Below are positions 33,601 through 44,723 of a stretch of DNA of 64,000 bases, in pieces. Positions within the stretch are counted from its first letter, which is position 1; each line of letters opens with the position of its first letter. The stretch lies in NCBI GenBank assembly GCA_947561585.1, contig CANNZV010002331.1:24-64023 (forward strand), read 5' to 3'. Below the pieces are notes generated by a model. That model had not been told where the DNA came from and ran no database searches. It saw only the letters and a program-made list of their open reading frames with translations. Both the position numbers and the translations under genes were made by a program. This DNA is from Caprella mutica. Lineage: Eukaryota; Arthropoda; Malacostraca; Amphipoda; Caprellidae.

Positions 33601-36600
33601 AAATTTTAACTTATTAGTACACAATCTATATTTTATAATATTTTATCTAGGATACAGACTAACTAATATATATATATAAATTATCCCTATCTTTAATTAC
33701 AATATAGATACATAACGAAATGAAAATAAATTATTATTTCTCAAATGAATCATTGTTACGACATTTTATCAAAGAGTTGATGATCTATACTAATAATTTC
33801 CCCCGTGTGTTTATTTATTTATTTGGTGTCCGCTTTAACACGATAGGTATTAAACATGGAGAATGTAACTATATGATGGGCACGAGAATATATTGATTTG
33901 AAATATAAATTCTAATGTTTATATTCAAAATTATAAGTTTTTGTCTATGAAATAAATAATTACTATTATTAGTCTGTGCAGAATTTTTTTTTTTATTTAA
34001 TTCACTATAAGTAGCGTAATTCAAGGTAATAAATTGCCAATGAAGAATAACTTCCTTACAACATTGTGACAATATCTTGCATATTTTACATCATTCCCAA
34101 TATATAATGAAAATAATAATGTAAAATTTATTTGTGACACATTATATATATAGCACTGTGAATAATACAGAAGTTGAAAGTGAGTAACTTCGTATTAATA
34201 AAATGATGCAAAGGCTATTATAAATGTTGAAAAATTGTATATAAATTCAACATTTAGTTATTTATTAGCTAAGAAGTTCATCCCCATAGTTATGTTCTAT
34301 CCTATTCTATTTTTTCAATAACGTACAACAATATAAAGTAATGTTCAGACAATAAAATTAAATACATATGTACCACATCAACTAATGTTCTGGCAACATT
34401 GCACAGAGCACAACATTGTTATGAGTATTGCACTACCTTCCATTGATTATTAACTATATTGATATTCTAAATGTCAGTGTTTCTAACCTTTAAACGTGAC
34501 AACAATAATTCTAAGTTATTTTGTTACAAGGGAATTAACGTGTTATATCTAACATTAAAAATGTTATATTTAAAGACAGTGTGACATGACATGGGTGACT
34601 ATTAAGCAATGAAATGAACTCATTCAGGATAGGATTTCATTGTTCAATTTATTTTGTACTTGATATCAAATCAGTCCCTATTATTTCTTCAACAACAGTG
34701 CTTTTATATTATATAATTATCAAAGTTTGCTTAGTGATAATTTCACGTTCTTCAGATCCTAAGAGTATAACGAGATGAATAATTAAATAATTTAGGGATG
34801 TGGAATGTTTATAGTCTTATAGTGAGTGTATTGTATCTTAGTGTTTATAAACTCTATAGTGTTTATAGTGTACTGTTCTTTTAAAAATCGCGAAACTTGG
34901 TAAACTTTATGGCGACACTAACACATGCGCAAACCTAATATTTTAAGTTGATATATGAAATAGAAAACAAAGCACATGTTGCAAAGAAACATGGGTTGAA
35001 TTGAGAGATAAGTCCTCCGGCCATTTAAATCGTTTGTTGGATAAAAGACTACCTCGTCTCTGGTATAATTAGGTACCTGATGGTTTCACGAAAAAGGATC
35101 GCTGCTGTGATAGATAATGTGTACACACATAAGCAGAGAGGTACGTGAATAATTTTGCAATGTCACCAGATGGGGGAGAGAAAGCGTCTAAAATAGTCAT
35201 CGTTGTGGTCTCGCTACAGGTTCTAGCCCAATGAGTTGGAGACATATGGTGTGTTTGGCGTTTCATATATAGTATTTAAACAGAGGTAAGACCTTTTGAT
35301 AGGAATAGAAGATTTGAAATCCTTGCAACGAGACTGGTACGGTGTTGGGCTGAAGTTTGAACCAGCCACTCAGTCAAGAGTCTGGCGGTCACCATCACTT
35401 TCGATTAGGTAGCCTATAAGGCAGGTCCGAGATCTGGGCTAGAAAACCGAACGTGTACTCCTTGAAATGTTAAATTGTTGAGAATAAGCACCTTGTATTT
35501 ATATTTCCATTCTTATAACATAATTTACATACCGATATAAAAAATATACGTTAATTCAATGAAAGTTTTTATTAAATTACTTCTATATTTTGGTAAAGGT
35601 ATTTTCTTTCAAATATCCATCAAACTGAGTACATGAAGTGTAGAGATATATAATGTGTGTTTGAAATAACCATTATATACTACAATATGTTATGTTATGT
35701 ATGAAATTATTTTAGATTTTTTTGGATGAATGTAGGGAATGCTTTTCTTTTGTTATTCTTGTATTCTTTTTATTCAATAAAGATTATTATTATTAATATA
35801 CACATTCATAGAATATTTAGTATGTGACACCCCCATTGTCTCAGAATTACATTATTAATAACAATTTTATCATCGCAATGATGCTTAAACCAGTTACACA
35901 GATCGGTAGTAATATTATTGTGTGCAAGCTGTCTAAGCAAATCATACAGGTTTAAAACATCTATGCAATTACACAACTCATTTTTTATTATTTAGTTCAT
36001 TTGTTTGAAAAAATTACACCAAAAACGAAGTCTAAATTAGTCATTCACAATATGAATTTGCTAAATAAATGAAACATTCATGGAATGGTGTCCACTTACG
36101 GTGATATTTGAAGGAAGAACATTTGTGGGTAATTTGTGGGCCAATATGGCGTTCTTATATGTACAGGAATTGTTATTCACAATTGCAGTTTTATACTCCA
36201 AAAAACATCTGCGACACCCAAATACTTTACGTTTAGCCAAGAAACTTTTACTTAATTATTTGTTTCACGAGATTACTCTCTGTGATATATTTTAGTATCT
36301 CACACGCTGCAATGCTGAGAAACAAAGTCAAAACCATTAATATAAGCTAAAACAAATCAAATCTGATTCAACTAATCATTTCTCTGTGTGTGTACAAATG
36401 GACAGAATGATGGAAGGGGAATCGAATGATGATAACCTATATCATAGACCAACATTTTATATCTTATCCACTACACAATATACGCGAGGAAGTATAATGT
36501 ACTTCAGTTCCACACAGAATTCCTGTTCCCTGTATTTTGTCATTCGAATTTCTATTCCTCGATAGTGGGCTTCACAGGCATTTGTTCCTTTGGATTTATT

Positions 36601-36960
36601 TAAAAGTATTGCCTGAAATATTCAAATCGCAAGTGACATAGTGTGTCATAATTCGAATGAGGACGAATCGTATTTCATGAAACAGATGAAGAGTGGAATT
36701 GTGGTACAACATCCAAATCAAGATCGAGTCTTGTCATAATATACGTAATTACGTAAATCATAGTTTGGTATTAGATTTCTTTAATATTATCTCTAATCAA
36801 ATACTATTATATCTATATAATTATAATATTCAAGTCAATAGATATTATCGTTAATATTAATGTTGAGGTTCACATTCTTATTTCTGAGGGTATATGTTTA
36901 TTGGATATTTATGCTATTTAAATTCTTATATATTCTCAAAACCTATTTTCTGTATGTAGC
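33601..36960. other. unassigned DNA
   Basis: Long AT-rich stretch without supportable genes. The part 35040-35460 is less AT-rich and contains gtttgaacc, similar to a reversed tRNA box B, but no complete tRNA or SINE head can be drawn. Short frames (33869-34072, 35069-35266, 36080-36295) show no domain. Confidence 0.45.
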
Positions 36961-36961
36961 T

Positions 36962-37010
36962 GTAGACCATTAAGGCACGCATGTTATAGAGTATGCAGTG
37001 ATAGAACATT
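36962..37010. repeat. solitary monomer of the 22-bp satellite
   Basis: tagaccattaaggcacgcat is a diverged copy of the 22-bp satellite unit, about 1 kb before the main array. A further degenerate piece, gatagaacattaaaacatgt, follows. It may be the ancestral seed or an eroded outpost. Confidence 0.7.
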
Positions 37011-37966
37011 AAAACATGTGTATAATTATTAAGAAAGATTTCTAAAGATCATAGTTATGAATATACATTAGAATTGTTAATGCCTTTATCTAATAGTTTC
37101 TTTAAAGGATTTATGTGTTAGGATCGGAATCAAAACAATCAACACATTATGTATCGCTGAAGGCGTCGGTTGAGGAATTTATAGAATAAAAATGTTTCGG
37201 TTTGAAATTGTTTCCAGATTAGAGTAGGAGAATTAAGAGCTGTGGAAGGACATTTGAAATGCCTTAGAAAACATTGAATCGAATGACTTAGTACCAATTT
37301 CTAGGGCTAGGCGGAGAAATCATTGGGATAAGTTGGTCCGTGGGTTAAGATGAGAGTTAGAACACTCCTCAATGAGGCTATGCAGAGGTCCATTAAATAG
37401 AAAGATTGAGGAAAAGAGTAGAACATTCTAATACAGGAGGTGGAGACCTAGAAAGAGGCTAGTAATGAAATGAGTTCCTGCTTAGATTCAGACTAATGAT
37501 ATATCATAATCTCTCATTATAACAGTTTGGTCATTAATTTTGTGGTGTAAAACCTAAATGACACTCGCCCATTTCCAACTTGAGTAAGTGTAGTCTATGT
37601 GTAGCCTCCCCTTAATATTATAGGATTTTAGAATATGTTCCATCTTATGTATTTAATTGTATTTTGTACTTAGTGAGTTGTATTAAATGATGTGGAATGC
37701 CCTGCATAGGTTGGACGAAAATTAGCGAAATTTCATTACCCTCGGTAAGTTTGGGAACTTTTGCAATCATTTAAAATTAATTTATAACTTATATTTAATA
37801 AGCGACATGTGAGAATGTTTCTAGTTTATTTGAAGGAAGAATAATTTTCTTAACTACCGTAAATTGAAATAACTGAATGTAGGTGGAAATAATTAATAAA
37901 AATTGAAATTGGAAAAAAGAGAAAATAAATGAAAAACCCCGGTCATATATATGCTTGTTAGAGAGT
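37011..37966. other. unassigned DNA
   Basis: No gene or repeat supported between the solitary monomer and the main satellite. Confidence 0.5.
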
Positions 37967-40615
37967 TAGACCATTAAAGTATGCATGTTAGACCATTAAA
38001 GTATGCATGTTAGACCATTAAAGTATGCATGTTAGACTATTAAAGTATGCATGTTAGACCATTAAAGTATGCATGTTAGACCATTAAAGTATGCATGTTA
38101 GACCATTAAAGTATGCATGTTAGACCATTAAAGTATGCATGTTAGACTATTAAAGTATGCATGTTAGACCATTAAAGTATGCATGTTAGACCATTAAAGT
38201 ATGCATGTTAGACCATTAAAGTATGCATGTTAGACCATTAAAGTATGCATGTTAGACCATTAAAGTATGCATGTTAGACCATTAAAGTATGCATGTTAGA
38301 CCATTAAAGTATGCATGTTAGACCATTAAAGTATGCATGTTAGACCATTAAAGTATGCATGTTAGACCATTAAAGTATGCATGTTAGACCATTAAAGTAT
38401 GCATGTTAGACCATTAAAGTATGCATGTTAGACCATTAAAGTATGCATGTTAGACCATTAAAGTATGCATGTTAGACCATTAAATTATGCATGTTAGCCC
38501 ATTAAAGCATGCATGTAAGACCATTAAAGCATGCATGTTAGCCCATTAAATCATGCATGTTAGCCCATTGAAGTATGCATGTTAGACCATTAAAGTATGC
38601 ATGTTAGACCATTAAAGTATGCATGTTAGACCATTAAAGCATGCATGTTAGACCATTAAATCATGCATGTTAGCCCATTGAAGTATGCATGTTAGACCAT
38701 TAAAGCATGCATGTTAGACCATTAAAGCATGCATGTTAGACCATTAAAGCATGCATGTAAGACCATTAAAGCATGCATGGTAGACCATTAAAGCATGCAT
38801 GTAATACCATTATATCATGCATGTTAGCCCATTAGAGTATGCATGTTAGACCATTAGAGCATGCATGTTAGACCATTAAAGCATGCATGTTAGACCATTA
38901 AAGTATGCATGTTAGACCATTAGAGCACGCATGTTAGACCATTAGAGCATGCATGTTAGACCATTAGAGCACGCATGTTAGACCATTAAAGCATGCATGT
39001 TAGACCATTAAAGCATGAATGTAAGACCATTAAAGCATGCATGTTAGACCATTAAAGCATGCATGTTAGACCATTAAAGCATGCATGTAAGACCATTAAA
39101 GCATGCATGTAAGACCATTAAAGCATGCATGTTAGACCATTAAAGCATGCATGTTAGACCATTAGAGCATGCATGTTAGACCATTAGAGCACGCATGTTA
39201 GACCATTAAAGCATGAATGTAAGACCATTAAAGTATGCATGTAAGACCATTAAAGCATGCATGTAAGACCATTAAAGCATGCATGTTAGACCATTAAAGC
39301 ATGCATGTTAGACCATTAGAGCATGCATGTTAGACCATTAGAGCATGCATGTTAGACCATTAAAGCATGCATGTAAGACCATTAAAGCATGCATGTAAGA
39401 CCATTAAAGCATGCATGTTAGACCATTAAAGCATGCATGTTAGACCATTAAAGCATGCATGCTAGACCATTAAAGCATGCACGTTAGACCATTAAAGCAT
39501 GCATGTAAGACCATTAAAGCATGCATGTTAGACCATTAAAGCATGCATGTTAGACCATTAAAGCATGCATGTTAGACCATTAAAGCATGCATGTTAGACC
39601 ATTAAAGCATGCATGTTAGACCATTAAATCATGCATGTTAGCCCATTGAAGTATGCATGTTAGACCATTAAAGCATGCATGTTAGACCATTAAAGCATGC
39701 ATGTTAGACCATTAAAGCATGCATGTAAGACCATTAAAGCATGCATGGTAGACCATTAAAGCATGCATGTAATACCATTATATCATGCATGTTAGCCCAT
39801 TAGAGTATGCATGTTAGACCATTAGAGCATGCATGTTAGACCATTAAAGCATGCATGTTAGACCATTAAAGTATGCATGTTAGACCATTAGAGCACGCAT
39901 GTTAGACCATTAGAGCATGCATGTTAGACCATTAGAGCACGCATGTTAGACCATTAAAGCATGCATGTTAGACCATTAAAGCATGAATGTAAGACCATTA
40001 AAGCATGCATGTTAGACCATTAAAGCATGCATGTTAGACCATTAAAGCATGCATGTAAGACCATTAAAGCATGCATGTAAGACCATTAAAGCATGCATGT
40101 TAGACCATTAAAGCATGCATGTTAGACCATTAGAGCATGCATGTTAGACCATTAGAGCACGCATGTTAGACCATTAAAGCATGAATGTAAGACCATTAAA
40201 GTATGCATGTAAGACCATTAAAGCATGCATGTAAGACCATTAAAGCATGCATGTTAGACCATTAAAGCATGCATGTTAGACCATTAGAGCATGCATGTTA
40301 GACCATTAGAGCATGCATGTTAGACCATTAAAGCATGCATGTAAGACCATTAAAGCATGCATGTAAGACCATTAAAGCATGCATGTTAGACCATTAAAGC
40401 ATGCATGTTAGACCATTAAAGCATGCATGCTAGACCATTAAAGCATGCACGTTAGACCATTAAAGCATGCATGTAAGACCATTAAAGCATGCATGTTAGA
40501 CCATTAAAGCATGCATGTTAGACCATTAAAGCATGCATGTTAGACCATTAAAGCATGCATGTTAGACCATTAAAGCATGAATGTTAGACCATTAAAGTAT
40601 GCAAGTTAGACTATT
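37967..40615. repeat. 22-bp satellite, about 120 units
   Basis: The unit is gttagaccattaaagtatgc plus at. The first ~500 bp are almost uniform; the rest mixes agcatgcat, taagacc, tagagcacgc and tagccc variants. A block of 44 units (968 bp) is present twice in tandem, shown by the rare text tcatgcatgttagcccattg at 38661 and again at 39629 with the same neighbours afterwards. Non-coding, with a stop in most frames. Confidence 0.98.
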
Positions 40616-40703
40616 AAATAAATTTATTCATTTAATGGTTATAAATTTAATCGTAATAAATTTAGCATTCAATAAATTTATTACAGTACAATAATAATGA
40701 GCA

Positions 40704-41306
40704 TACATTGTATTTACTACAGAATGTGAACAATACTCATTACATTGTATTTACTACAGAATGTGAACAATACTCATTACAATGTATTTACTACAGAATG
40801 TGAACAATACTCATTACATTGTATTTACTACAGAATGTGAACAATACTCATTACAATGTATTTACTACAGAATGTGAACAATACTCATTACAATGTATTT
40901 ACTACAGAATGTGAACAATACTCATTCCATTGTATTTACTACAGAATTTGAACAATACTCATTACAATGTATTTACTACAGAATGTGAACAATACTCATT
41001 ACAATGTATTTACTACAGAATGTGAACAATACTCATTACAATGTATTTACTACAGAATGTGAACAATACTCATTACAATGTATTTACTACAGAATGTGAA
41101 CAATACTCATTACAATGTATTTACTACAGAATGTGAACAATACTCATTACAATGTATTTACTACAGAATGTGAACAATACTCATTACAATGTATTTACTA
41201 CAGAATGTGAACAATACTCATTACAATGTATTTACTACAGAATGTGAACAATACTCATTACAATGTATTTACTACAGAATGTGAACAATACTCATTACAA
41301 TGTATT
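40704..41306. repeat. 37-bp satellite, about 16 units
   Basis: The unit joins acagaatgtgaacaatactc and attacaatgtatttact. Copies are nearly identical apart from an occasional cattgtat for caatgtat and one cattccat. High homogeneity implies recent amplification. Confidence 0.97.
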
Positions 41307-42351
41307 TTCTTCTCTTAATTATTATTATCAATGACGTGATCTTCTAACACTTTTCCCATTATTAATTAATTATTAATATTACATTATGTTAATGGATCGC
41401 TAGTTATTTATGTTATATTTTCTCATCAAATAATATAACACAATAGTTGAGTTAATAATTTAAATAATTCAAATTAAATCCTTAGAATATAATATATTAC
41501 ACAATACGCTTTACGATTATTTTGCTAAAGAAATAACTATAAAGGAGAAGTACAGTAAAGGATCTACCTACCTCTCACAAATGCTAGATAATTTCATTTA
41601 CTATATTTGCCATTAATATTATGAGTTACGCTTGTAAATGCAGTGCATTTAACCTCAGTGCATTCAGTAATGCGTCACACCTGCATTATTCAATGCCTAA
41701 TATTAGTAGGGATAGAATATAAGTTGCTGTGCATTCCTAGGGAGGCAGCACTTTACGCTACACAAGAGGAATTTAATTAGACGGTACAGTGCAAATAAAT
41801 GCAACATTGCAACCGATGTATCTTGTTACTTGGAAAGAGTCAGACCTGTTAGAGCTATGCAGACGATGCTGATGCTTTCTTTTATCTGCCCGCAGTTTAG
41901 TTCTTTCAGTTTGCTTCTAAAGACCCTGTGATGATTATAATTAGTTACTGTCGTGAAATAAGCATGAGCTGTAGTTATCGAACTCACCTTTTGCATATGA
42001 TTAAATTGTCACACTTTAAGTTAGTGAGAAAATTATATTGATTAGAAGGGGAAAAATAAACACATTTTTTAATTAGTAAAGTAAAAATTCACCAAAGGGA
42101 CGTATTCAGTTTTGAAGAAACAATATTTCAATTAATTAAGTTTTTCTAGGTAAATAGAAAAATTTATGTAACGTAACAACATTACAAAGTCTTTTTTTTT
42201 ACCTAGGATCTTTTGAACCACTTACGGCATAACTTTGAGTGCAGAAAAATGCAACAGTGATACATCATTAAGAAGATTAATAATGAACATGCGATCTAAA
42301 TTTTTTTTAAAGTAGGTAGGTGCTGAAAATGACCTCCATTTTCAGAGTCTA
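41307..42351. other. unassigned DNA
   Basis: No gene recognised. The portion 41620-41960 is less AT-rich and non-repetitive (gtgcattcctagggaggcag, for example) and could be conserved regulatory DNA, but nothing in the sequence alone proves that. Confidence 0.4.
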
Positions 42352-42600
42352 CACTGAGAAAATATTTCGAGTCAACCTGACTCATCGCTTGAGTCAAGGC
42401 TGGAAATTGGAGTCTTATTGGAGTCTTTTTTCTTGATTGACTCTATCTGAGTCAATCTGACTATGAATTAGTAGTCAATATTACTCTTGTTTTTGATTAA
42501 AATGTTAGGATGAGCCAAATTGACTCACATTCTTGAGCCAGTTTTGGGACAAACTGAAAACTCAAATTTTGAGTCAATTTGACTCGTACTTTTTCTCAGT
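42352..42600. mobile_element. small MITE, cactgagaa family, gagtcaa-rich
   Basis: The left end cactgagaaaatatttcgag, preceded by TA, is inverted relative to the right end (complement of actgagaaaaagtacgag). The 249-bp interior repeats gagtcaa / ttgactc at least ten times in both orientations. The right border is eroded, so the TA target cannot be verified there. Related tips occur at 57421, 58539 and 62150. Confidence 0.65.
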
Positions 42601-42605
42601 CTCGC

Positions 42606-42790
42606 TCATTTCAACCCGTTGACAGCAACTCTCCTGATTGTATCCTCTGAGAATGATTCAGTGAAACCTCTAACACATTCAATAAGAGAATCAATGTATT
42701 CTGGTTTCTGAGGGTAAACCTCTTTTTGGACAACAGTCCAAAAGTGGAAGTCAAGAGGGTCCAGATCAGGACTGTGGGCCGGCCAGATGA
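42606..42790 (-). pseudogene. mariner/IS630-like transposase C-terminal fragment
   Basis: The minus-strand frame reads IIWPAHSPDLDPLDFHFWTV, then KEVYPQKPEYIDSLIECV and SEDTIRRVAVN, up to a stop at 42606. 'WP..SPDL.PLDF..W' is the block around the third catalytic residue in mariner/IS630-type transposases, followed by the usual C-terminal helices. Only about 60 residues remain. Upstream residues in the same frame are not recognisable. It lies immediately beside the small MITE, and nothing links them functionally. Confidence 0.75.
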
Positions 42791-42924
42791 TGTTAGTTCC
42801 CCAGGCTAATAACACAGCCAAGAAACTTATCAAGAAGACATTTCTTGGCCGTCGTGGTACAATTGGGTGGGGGTCCCGTCTTATATCCACCATAATTCGT
42901 GTTGTGTAGCTGTAGTTCTAGTTG

Positions 42925-44640
42925 ATCCAAATGAAATAATATTTGATCCAAGTGATATTCCATTTGCTCCAAGTGAAATTGAATTTGATCCAATGAAATT
43001 GAATTCGATCCATGTGAAATAATATTTGATCCAAGTGAAATAATATTTGATCCAAGTGAAATATTATTTGATCCAAGTGAAATAATATTTGATCCAAGTG
43101 AAATGATATTTAATCCAAGTGAAATATTATTTGATCCAAGTGAAATAATATTTGATCCAAGTGAAATAATATTTGATCCAAGTGAAATAATATTTGATCC
43201 AAGTGAAATGATATTTAATCCAAGTGAAATAATATTTGATCCAAGTGAAATGATATTTAATCCAAGTGAAATATTATTTGATCCAAGTGAAATAATATTT
43301 GATCCAAGTGAAATGATATTTGATCCAAGTGAAATAATATTTGATCCAAGTGAAATAATATTTGATCCAAGTGAAATAATATTTGATCCAAGTGAAATAT
43401 TATTTGATCCAAGTGAAATATTATTTGATCCAAGTGAAATAATATTTGATCCAAGTGAAATAATATTTGATCCAAGTGAAATATTATTTGATCCAAGTGA
43501 AATAATATTTGATCCAAGTGAAATATTATTTGATCCAAGTGAAATATTATTTGATCCAAGTGAAATAATATTTGATCCAAGTGAAATAATATTTGATCCA
43601 AGTGAAATAATATTTGATCCAAGTGAAATATTATTTGATCCAAGTGAAATAATATTTGATCCAAGTGAAATGATATTTAATCCAAGTGAAATATTATTTG
43701 ATCCAAGTGAAATAATATTTGATCCAAGTGAAATGATATTTAATCCAAGTGAAATAATATTTGATCCAAGTGAAATAATATTTGATCCAAGTGAAATATT
43801 ATTTGATCCAAGTGAAATAATATTTGATCCAAGTGAAATGATATTTAATCCAAGTGAAATAATATTTGATCCAAGTGAAATAATATTTGATCCAAGTGAA
43901 ATATTATTTGATCCAAGTGAAATAATATTTGATCCAAGTGAAATATTATTTGATCCAAGTGAAATAATATTTGATCCAAGTGAAATAATTTTTGATCCAA
44001 GTGAAATAATATTTGATCCAAGTGAAATATTATTTGATCCAAGTGAAATAATATTTGATCCAAGTGAAATGATATTTAATCCAAGTGAAATAATATTTGA
44101 TCCAAGTGAAATAATATTTGATCCAAGTGAAATATTATTTGATCCAAGTGAAATGATATTTAATCCAAGTGAAATAATATTTGATCCAAGTGAAATAATA
44201 TTTGATCCAAGTGAAATATTATTTGATCCAAGTGAAATAATATTTGATCCAAGTGAAATATTATTTGATCCAAGTGAAATAATATTTGATCCAAGTGAAA
44301 TAATTTTTGATCCAAGTGAAATAATATTTGATCCAAGTGAAATATTATTTGATCCAAGTGAAATAATATTTGATCCAAGGGAAATGATATTTAATCCAAG
44401 TGAAATAATATTTGATCCAAGTGAAATAATATTTGATCCAAGTGAAATATTATTTGATCCAAGTGAAATAATATTTGATCCAAGTGAAATAATATTTGAT
44501 CCAAGTGAAATGATATTTAATCCAAGTGAAATAATATTTGATCCAAGTGAAATAATATTTGATCCAAGTGAAATATTATTTGATCCAAGTGAAATAATAT
44601 TTGATCCAAGTGAAATAATATTTGATCCAAGTGAAATTGA
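42925..44640. repeat. 21-bp satellite inside foldback arm, about 80 units
   Basis: The unit is gatccaagtgaaataatatt plus t, with variants aaatattattt and aatgatatttaat. Period 21 leaves frames open on both strands, giving very long ORFs (42793-44709 on -, 43103-44692 on +) whose products are pure seven-residue repeats. I regard them as artefacts. A block of about 315 bp is repeated near 43845-44063 and 44160-44378. Confidence 0.97.
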
Positions 44641-44723
44641 ATATTTCATCATTCCGATACTTAACATTTTACTATCAAGACACAAACGGTGAATTGTTTC
44701 AATATTCAAATAAAATAAATGCG
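44506..44723. repeat. left copy of ~218-bp direct repeat flanking the LINE
   Basis: This segment (end of the 21-bp array plus about 90 unique bases ending aaataaatgcg) reappears at 47656-47873 right after the LINE tail. In the unique part only one base differs (actatcaag versus actaccaag). Confidence 0.8.

Noticed and set aside
35330..35430. tRNA or SINE head near gtttgaacc
   Set aside because: Box spacing is wrong and no cloverleaf can be drawn.
42793..44709. 638-codon open frame on the minus strand (and 529 codons on the plus strand)
   Set aside because: The product is only a seven-residue repeat dictated by a 21-bp satellite. Both strands are open for the same reason.
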